Assembly (NCBI GenBank): GCA_028583405.1
Contig: CM053260.1
Location: 23,780,647 to 23,844,646 of the forward strand
DNA: 64,000 nucleotides
Direction of reading: 5' to 3'
Origin: Pogonophryne albipinna
Lineage: Eukaryota; Chordata; Actinopteri; Perciformes; Artedidraconidae
Below are positions 56,680 to 64,000 of the stretch, piece by piece; position 1 is the first letter of the stretch; each line of letters opens with the position of its first letter. A program made the translations under genes and the position numbers. The notes beneath the pieces were generated by a model, which was not told the DNA's origin, ran no database searches, and was given only the letters and a program-made list of their open reading frames with translations.

Positions 56680-57478
56680 AGTGTAAAAAAAAACGTAATT
56701 CCAGCACGGTGGTTCACCATACATTGCATATTAGTGCACTTGTTCCCTTTAGGCGTGGCTACATTGGAGGTAAGTTTTGCAGACCCATGAGCAAGTCTCT
56801 TGAGGTTGCAGAGGCGTTAAGTGGGGGATAGCGTACAATATCACCACTGTAGGAACAGATAGTGCGTGCAATATGAAAGCGGCAGCAACAATACTACCAA
56901 ATAAGCATATGTAGCGCACATTATACAAAGGTTCATCACAATGGATCTCCGTGACAGGGGTTTGGAAATCATCAATTAACAAAACTACAACACCACAGTA
57001 GTAGCTTCGTTTTTTTGAATTACTGGCATTAAGTTCGACAGTAATTGTTGCCATAAAAAACAATTTTAATTTCTCTCACCAGTTGGCATGCATTTCTTTA
57101 TTACAATACCACACGTCTACTTGTTTCATCTCCCCTCATGAAGTGAATACCCTTATTTTCATGATTAATCTGGACGGAAATAATCTATATCCACTACCAT
57201 TTGATGAATAACTCTAAAATGAGGCACAGGTATTCATAGTTCCCAGAGGATGAGGCACAGTGACTTTGCTCCCTCGACCTTTCCCCTAGCACCATCATCA
57301 GGAGAGTTTCCCCCTTGGGTCGCCATCTTCTTTCCATCTAGCGCTTCATGGGGTTGACCTAAGGCTAAGCGGTTTTATCTAACAAATCTAAACAACCGTT
57401 GGATTTCAAATATAATAAAAAACGTTTTGAAACAGTGCCAACAACTCTGCCAACAGTGATAGTTAGCCATCTGAGGCG
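56680..57478. other. Intergenic sequence, nothing recognised
   Basis: Short open frames only; no similarity or splice structure was seen. Confidence 0.4.
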
Positions 57479-57905
57479 GGCAGGGAAGATAGTGGCCGAC
57501 CCCTCCCACCCTGGACACAAACTGTCCGCCCCCCTCCCCTCAGTTTCTTCCCCTCCGCTACCAGCCTCTTAAACAAGGCCCGGCCCCCCCGCTGACACTT
57601 TACCTCTGCCACATCATAGTCTAGACTCTATATGCATTACATTAATGCACACAATGTCATACTCCTTTCTGCACATATTCTGATTTCACATTTCATAGTT
57701 TATATGCAAAAATGCATTCATAGCATTCTATTTCCATGTAAATTACTGCTTTATTTAATTTTTATTGTATTGCTATTTAACTGTATTTTATTACAGTGTA
57801 AAATATTTTGTGTTTTATATTAGATTTCTTGTTTTTTATATTTTATGTCAAATTCCTAGTATGTGCGAACCTACCTGGCAATAAACCTGTTTCTGATTCT
57901 GATTG
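57479..57905 (+). repeat. LINE 3'-end fragment
   Basis: KIVADPSHPGHKL-like coding at its start is a LINE ORF C-terminal block. The end CCTGGCAATAAACCTG and a TTCTGATTCTGATTG tail are the 3' terminus. Reverse copies of the tail lie at 3602-3850 and 6131-6345. Confidence 0.65.
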
Positions 57906-59410
57906 TATCTGAACATCAACAGGCCGTGCGGTCCCAGCTGTGTGCATCACTTTTTTTAATGTCCCTGGTTTCTGTGTTTTGAGCTTATTGCAGCGTTATG
58001 AATGTGCAGATTCAGCGTTTTGTTTGTGCAGCGCTTTTAGTAAACGCTGCGCATGTTTTGTTGGTGAAGATGTTTCTTAATTGGCATGTGTTTTGGCCCA
58101 TTTGTGTTTTAATATGCATCGTTTCTGCAGCACGTTTCGCATAATACAAATGTTTTGGGCCGTTGTGGCGCGTTTGCACCTAGAGATTATAACAGAATAT
58201 ATTTTTGAAGTAACCCTCCCAACCCTGCGTGTCCAGTCAAGATCTTAAATTATACCCTAAGGCCATATAAATATTATTTATTTGATGCTTCAACTACAAT
58301 TTGATCCTCTGTTGAGGATTTATTCTAATATTGTTCCCAGTGGGATACATTCACCTGAAATTAGCTCAGCTGTATTCCCTTACTTATTTAAACCTGCAGA
58401 AGAAGATCATCTAACAACAGGGCGGAAAACTCCCGCTGTGCCTCAGGGCTGAGAACTATTGAGCTCAGGAGTCTTCAGCTAATTTATCATTGATGAATCA
58501 TGTTTTCAAATAGGAAGATGGATGCTCTGTGCTTACATAATGTTGCCATAATTCAGCAAAGCTAGTGACCCTATAGGATTTAGAGGAGCAAGAGAAGAGG
58601 AGATCAATAAATAAATATCACCCCCGGCATTTAATATAGGGTATTGACCGTCTATGGTATTGACACGTGCTTTGACTTGACATTGGTAGCCTGAAATGCT
58701 TTTCTCTGAAAAAAGCTCTTGACTTTGGAGGAATTATGGTTTAAATGGATTTCTCTGAGCTGATCACGATGCTCTCAAAAAAGGTTCAGCCTGACTCAGA
58801 TATTTGTATGGACTCGAGTTTCAAACCAAGCTGTGATATCTTATCTACAAAATTGGTTTCCAATACAAGAAGGTACAATTTGTGTCTAGTCACCACCTAA
58901 GAATCTTATGTCGATATAAAAGTGACAAAAGATTCCACATGAGGCTTAGTGGAATTGCCTATTATTTGAATAATTGATTGGCCCAAGCAAAACAATGATT
59001 GAGTTTGATCCTGATTAGAGTCTCCTCCTTTCCATTAGTAGCTTCATGTAATATTCAAAGAGGCCTTACAGCTGTCCCTCAAGGAAGAAATCCCATTGAG
59101 GAGTATAAGAAGAAAGGTTGTGATTTATATGCCTATACAGAGGGACGTCGGAATGGACTGAAAATAACCGTATAAGGTTTCTAGCACCTCCTTGATTCCA
59201 AGTTTTAAATAATTCAGGAGAGAAACTGGCTTAGCAAAACCAAGGTGAACCATATATAGTGGATTTCACTGAAGTATGAGAACCCAGAGAAATGGTCAAA
59301 GGTGAAATTCTTGCAGGACGAATATCAGCACATGTCCTTTTTGCATAATTTATTTACAGAGGATATTTTATGCTAATTTCCAGGTTCATACTTGTATGTT
59401 TTGCCTCTAC
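57906..59410. other. Intergenic AT-rich sequence, nothing recognised
   Basis: No exons, element ends or repeats were identified by eye. Confidence 0.4.
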
Positions 59411-59419
59411 CAAGACATG

Positions 59420-59680
59420 TGCTTTAGTCCTCAGAAGCTCTTTATTTGTCTCATGCCTGTGCTGCAGCACCTCTTTTCACCCTCCGTCTAAAACCAGAAC
59501 CCAGTCTGCTCTGATTGGTCAGCTGGCCGGCTCTGTTGTGATTGGTCGACCGCTTAGAGATATCCCGCCCCTTAGCCCATGATGTACAATGATGTGAGTG
59601 ATGGAGCGCCAGCCAATAGAAGCGCAATTGTTACATAGTGATGTCATTATGTTACGGAAGTAAACAAAAATGTACAATTT
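59420..59680 (-). repeat. Partial copy (reverse) of the GGCCCTATT TTAA-element family
   Basis: The complement carries GGTGCTGCAGCACAGGCATG, CAATCAGAGCAGACTGGGTT and GTTTACTTCCGTAACATAAT, as in 47153-48948 and 63090-63575. Both ends are lost; a LINE abuts it on the right. Confidence 0.65.
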
Positions 59681-59686
59681 TCTGGT

Positions 59687-61262
59687 ACAAATAGCCGTCC
59701 AATAAGTTTATTACCAGCGTTAGAAAAAGATAATGGAGAGAATAATTTTCAATCAAATACAAAAATACTTTGAAGGTAACAAATGTAATACTGTGTATCA
59801 ACATGCATACAGACCTGGCCATTCCACATGCACCGCTTTAACACAAATGACAGATGACTGGAAGGGCGAACTAGATAATAGGAAGTTAGTGGGTGCAGTA
59901 CTACTTGATTTTAGTTCTGCTTTTGATGTCATTGACCATTCTTTGTTGTTACACAAGCTGGAACAATATGGTTTTAATTTTGAAACGCTGAGGTGGTTAG
60001 AAAGTTACCTGACAAATCGAAGTCAAACTGTTTTTTTAATGGAAGTCTCTCAAAGATGAAAATAGTCACTTGTGGAGTACCTCAGGGTAGCTGTTTGGGA
60101 CCACTTTTATTTTCTATTTTTACAAATGACCTTTTTCTTGTGTTAGAAAAAGCTAAAATTGTCATGTATGCAGATGACTCAACAATATATTATGCAGCAT
60201 CAACTACAAGGGAGTTGACAAATGTTATGAATAAAGATCTACTACTGATATCAGAGTGGGTCATAAATAATAAGTTGGTACTTAATGCGGGAAAAAAAAA
60301 ATCGTTATTAATAGGATCAAATCATCAGTTAAAAGGTGAACCAAAATTGCAACTACATTTAAACCATATTGAAATTGAACAGGTCAAGGAGAGAAAATTG
60401 CTAGGTATAACCCTGGATCATAAATTATCTTGGTCTAAACAAATTGATAATGTTGTATGTAAAATGGGAAGGGGTGTGTCACTTGTAAAAATAATTGTAA
60501 AATATTTGCCTATGGATGTCAGAAGACAAGTTTTGGATGCTTTGGTTCTGTCGCAGCTTGATTATTGTTTGGTTATATGGTCTAGTGCTGCAGAAAAAGA
60601 TTTAAACAAACTACAAGTAACACAAAATAAGGCAGCACGATGTGCACAGCAGTGCTCCTACAGAACCAGAGTCACTGAAATGCTGGAGACACTGAAATGG
60701 TTAACTGTCAGACAGAGGTCAACTTATATTTTATTACATTTTGTCAGAAATATTACAGTGACTCACTCAACAGATATATTATCACAAAGGTTTATAGCGC
60801 AATATGCACAACATAACTCAAACACGACATACAATAGAAGGAAGGTTTGTATTACCCAAATCTAAATCAAATATGGGACAGAAAACAGTCACGTACAGAG
60901 CCACGGTCAGCTGGAACTCTTTACCGGTTCACATCATTCAGGAAAATTCTCAAGTACATTTCAAAAGGTTGCTAAAAAGATATTTAAGCATTATAAAGTG
61001 AATTTGAACTGTGGCTATGTATGCATATATTATTATGTGCACTTATTTGTATTTACTTTTGTTTGGCCTTAGGATGGCGATAATTGGATGACCATTTTAG
61101 TTTTCACTTCAAATTGCATGAAATGATGAGCTGTTTTGTTTTGTTTTAATTTTGTTGTATGTATGTTTATGTATGTTTTGAGTGTGTGAGGACCCCAGCA
61201 AGAATAGCCAATGCTCATGCTAGTGCTAATGGGGATCCTAATAAAGACAAAGACAATAAAGA
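59687..61262 (+). mobile_element. LINE reverse transcriptase (L2/CR1/Rex-like), 5'-truncated
   Basis: It begins in NSRPISLLPALEK and IIFNQIQKYF, then shows LLDFSSAFDVIDHSLLLHKL, CGVPQGSCLGPLLFSIF and the catalytic VMYADDSTIYY (YADD codons 60167-60178). The thumb follows, with LGITLDHKLSWSKQI and LSQLDYCLVIWSS. The C-terminus has TYRATVSWNSLPVHI and ends RYLSIIK. The frame is broken near 59725, at a T7 run ~60033 and at ~60830. The 3' end reads GCTAATGGGGATCCTAATAA. All core motifs survive, so it is a fairly young copy. The endonuclease is missing. Confidence 0.92.
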
Positions 61263-63089
61263 AGTCCAATGGACAAAAACCTGTACAACACACAACAGGA
61301 AATGGTAAACCCCAAAAAGTACAAGAGTCTCAGCAAATCCTGTCTCTCAGAATTGTCTCTTTCAGTTTTTATATGTCAAAACCTTCTTTTTTAACATAGA
61401 CTTGATGGACGTTGCTGGTCGAATAAAGATCTGTAATCAACGTTATCAAATCGTTTTGCCACTTTCACTGAACTTCAGATACATTTGATCTCAGACCTTG
61501 TAAATCTGGGAAACGGGGGGAATGAAACTCTGGGGTTATACATCATTTTAAAATACTACATTATCACCTGCATTCTAACCAGATTAGACAATCTGTTGCT
61601 CAAAATCTTGAATTCACATTTATCATATGTTGTGTCCTCAGGTTGGAAGACGTTTTGGAAGTTTACCTCCAGTCTCTGTAGTCAGGTGCATAATCCAACC
61701 AGATCAAGGCTGACCTGAGCAGTGCATCCTGTGTATATGTTGAGAGGCCAAACGGGTATGAATACAAGGCAATGCTCAAACCTCTACTGTAAATCTTTCT
61801 AAGCAAATTAATATTGAGAAAGTGTACGCATAATACATCACTTTTGCTACATATCCAGTTAACGATACCTTGCCCAGAGCAGAGGAGGTCTAGAGAGTTT
61901 TCTTCTTTGTACAATACTTGGACCGCTCGACTCTGGCTCAGAGCAGAATCATCTTTTTATCCCATTTGGTTTTCTTATCCTGGAGGCAGCACAGTAAGAT
62001 ACAAAGAAAGATCCTTTTTTATTACCAAGCGCAAAGTATCAACGGTTGCCAACTTAATATCGTAGGCAAAGTTTTCAGTAAAAAAAGCACATTTAATCGT
62101 CTAATCCTCCACAGCGTCTGCCTGCCAGTGTTTAACTCATCACATGAATCCTAAGAGTCAAGGAAAGTTCAACATTTCCCTTCATGCTAAAGCTTATTCT
62201 CTTCATTAGCAGTATGGTCATTCAATCTTTATGCCCCGTGGTTCCTAATGCACATATAATGTGATACAACGCCTTCTTTAAAATACGCTGCCATCAATAT
62301 TCCGCTTTAAATGTCACAAAACTGGTAAAAGTGTTGGCTATATAAGAGTTGAGAATGAAGCCAAACAGAACCCATAAATACTCCCTTTGTTAAGCATTTA
62401 GTCATTCACTATCTCATCAGTTATTTAGCTAACTTAAGCAGCTAAGATGTGCTTTTGTTTGACCATCAACACGGGAATGAGTCACTAAGAGCAGCTTCCA
62501 GGCGGACAATAGTCTGCTACCAGCCGCTGAAGGCAGAGCTCAATTATAGCAGGCTTTGTGTAACTCCTGTTCCTCACCTCTTGTATTGTATTTCCTCTTC
62601 TTACACTGCACAATTAACGATAAACCCATCTTTGTGGACATCCGTGTCGCTAATTTGTGCCTCGGGGTGCACGGGGTGATAACACTGGAACACAATGGGA
62701 GACGAGTGAGCACATGTTTGGCTCATCTGTACGACGGTTAATGGAAGTTCTCAGCTATTGTTCGTCTCTGCTTCCTTTGATGGACTTTTCCTTTCACTGT
62801 ACATCCTTCATCTTACAGGGAAACAATGTTGTGATAGAGAGCTTAATGTCCCCCAGTAATCGTATTATCATAGCAGTTCATCAGTGGCAGCAGGGTGCAT
62901 GTGTCAAGTTATTAGGGTGCTTTAGGTTAATTGGATAAGATGCAGCCTCTTGGTATTGGTTTATGTTATTATCTTTTGTGCATACCAAAATACACATGGA
63001 GACAAAATGGATAAAAACAGTACAATGCATCAGTAGGTAGCCTGAGGAAATGGATTGCATGTATTTTAAACAGTGCATAACAGCATACA
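61263..63089. other. Intergenic sequence, nothing recognised
   Basis: No exon structure or element termini were seen. Confidence 0.4.
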
Positions 63090-63575
63090 GAAGTGAGGCC
63101 CTATTATGCTTTCTGGAGTTTTTCCTTTCCGTTTTTCGTGCATTTAAATGGTCTGCAAAAGCTAAAATCCCAAATTTCAGTGTGTGTGAGAGAAAAGCAC
63201 TTAATTGGAGTCCACTGTTTACTTCCGTATCATAGTGACATCACAATGTAACACTTGCACTACCGTAGAGCTCCGACAAATTGTACGTTATAGGCTAAGA
63301 GGAGGGACATTTCTGAGTAGTTGACCAATCACAACAGAGATGGCGAGGTAACCAATCAGAGCAGACTGAGCTCTGGTTTCAGACAGAGGGTGAAAAGAGG
63401 TGCTGCAGCACAGGCAGTATGAGAACAATTTCGTGGGTAAGACACTTCACCCCAAATTGCTCCTGTGGGGATTGCCCACAGTATTGAGTATGTAAGTCGC
63501 TTTGGATAAAAGGGTCTAACAAGTAACATGTGATGTAACATTAAAGCATGGAGACATGTCACAGTAGAGACACTA
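63090..63575 (+). repeat. Partial GGCCCTATT-family element carrying a SINE tail
   Basis: It starts GAGGCCCTATTATGCTTTCT and keeps GTTTACTTCCGT, the CAATCAGAGCAGACTGAGCT block and GGTGCTGCAGCACAGGCAGT. It is then interrupted at ~63437 and resumes with GCATGGAGACATGTCACAGT. The right end is lost. Confidence 0.65.
63437..63538 (+). mobile_element. 5'-truncated SINE
   Basis: It starts at CACTTCACCCCAAATTGC and runs through GTAAGTCGCTTTGGATAAAA to AACATGTGATGTAA. It lacks the tRNA-like head of 22544-22735. Inserted in the element at 63090-63575. Confidence 0.75.
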
Positions 63576-64000
63576 AATACTGATATACAAGTGAAAGTCT
63601 TATTTTTGGTTTTATTGAAAATGCTTGTGTTTGGGAATTAGTGAACATTTTAATGGATTCATTCTTAAAAGCGTTCAGGCAACAGATTTTTTGACATAGT
63701 TTTTCTGTTGTGACATGTACCCCCATTACTTAAATTCATGTAGATTTTCATCAGTGTTTCGATTCTTCATTATACCGTGGAGGCATGCCAGACATTTTTT
63801 TGTTCAAGAATTTAAGGGAACACAGGTATTTGATATACAAATGAATATTCCTTTAATTAAAACATTTGAAGGAATCTGAGTAGTCACTGGATGTGATTGG
63901 GTCTTTGTTTGCAGCACAATCTTATCGGGTATTTTAGGGCAGTGCTGGAAGTCTGAAATATCCCGATTCCCGAGTCAGCATTGCACCACTTTTTCTGATG
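63576..64000. other. Intergenic sequence to window end, nothing recognised
   Basis: AT-rich, with no coding or repeat signature. Confidence 0.4.

Overview
This is eukaryotic, almost certainly teleost fish, nuclear DNA. Genes are split by introns with GT/AG borders, dinucleotide microsatellites are long, and more than a third of the window is made of fish-type transposable elements (hAT and TTAA-target miniature elements, Tc1 fragments, L2/CR1/Rex-like LINEs, tRNA-derived SINEs). The species cannot be named from sequence alone.

Three protein-coding genes were assembled exon by exon. (1) traip, minus strand, 362-3579, with a 5' noncoding exon ending at 4201: a RING E3 ubiquitin ligase. Its last coding exons lie beyond the left edge of the window. 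(2) mon1a, plus strand, coding 5994-13440 in five coding exons (517 codons), head-to-head with traip across a short shared promoter: the Mon1 subunit of the Mon1-Ccz1 exchange factor for Rab7. (3) mst1r (RON), plus strand, coding 23162-44516 in 20 exons (1372 codons): a MET-family receptor tyrosine kinase with sema, PSI, IPT, transmembrane, kinase and C-terminal docking parts. MON1A, MST1R and TRAIP also lie close together on human chromosome 3p21.31, so this is a conserved vertebrate neighbourhood. No shared pathway follows from the adjacency.

Layout: 1-4201 traip with TE insertions; 4202-4620 bidirectional promoter; 4620-15225 mon1a, ending in a 1-kb minisatellite that begins inside the last coding exon; 15226-18200 intergenic, with a Tc1 fragment and an intact 1.8-kb hAT-type element; 18300-45810 mst1r, whose introns hold several LINEs, SINEs and a stack of nested DNA transposons (33504-37600); 45811-64000 with no host gene visible, filled with microsatellites, TTAA- and hAT-type elements, a LINE with a recognisable reverse transcriptase, and unassigned AT-rich sequence.

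I found no convincing new biological system. The most notable structures are: the minisatellite seeded by mon1a's terminal codons; the four-layer transposon nest in mst1r; two 1.8-kb hAT elements in inverted orientation, each with a perfect 8-bp target duplication and a 26-bp perfect internal hairpin; a 47-bp near-perfect palindrome; and a LINE cut by a SINE at its reverse-transcriptase active-site motif.
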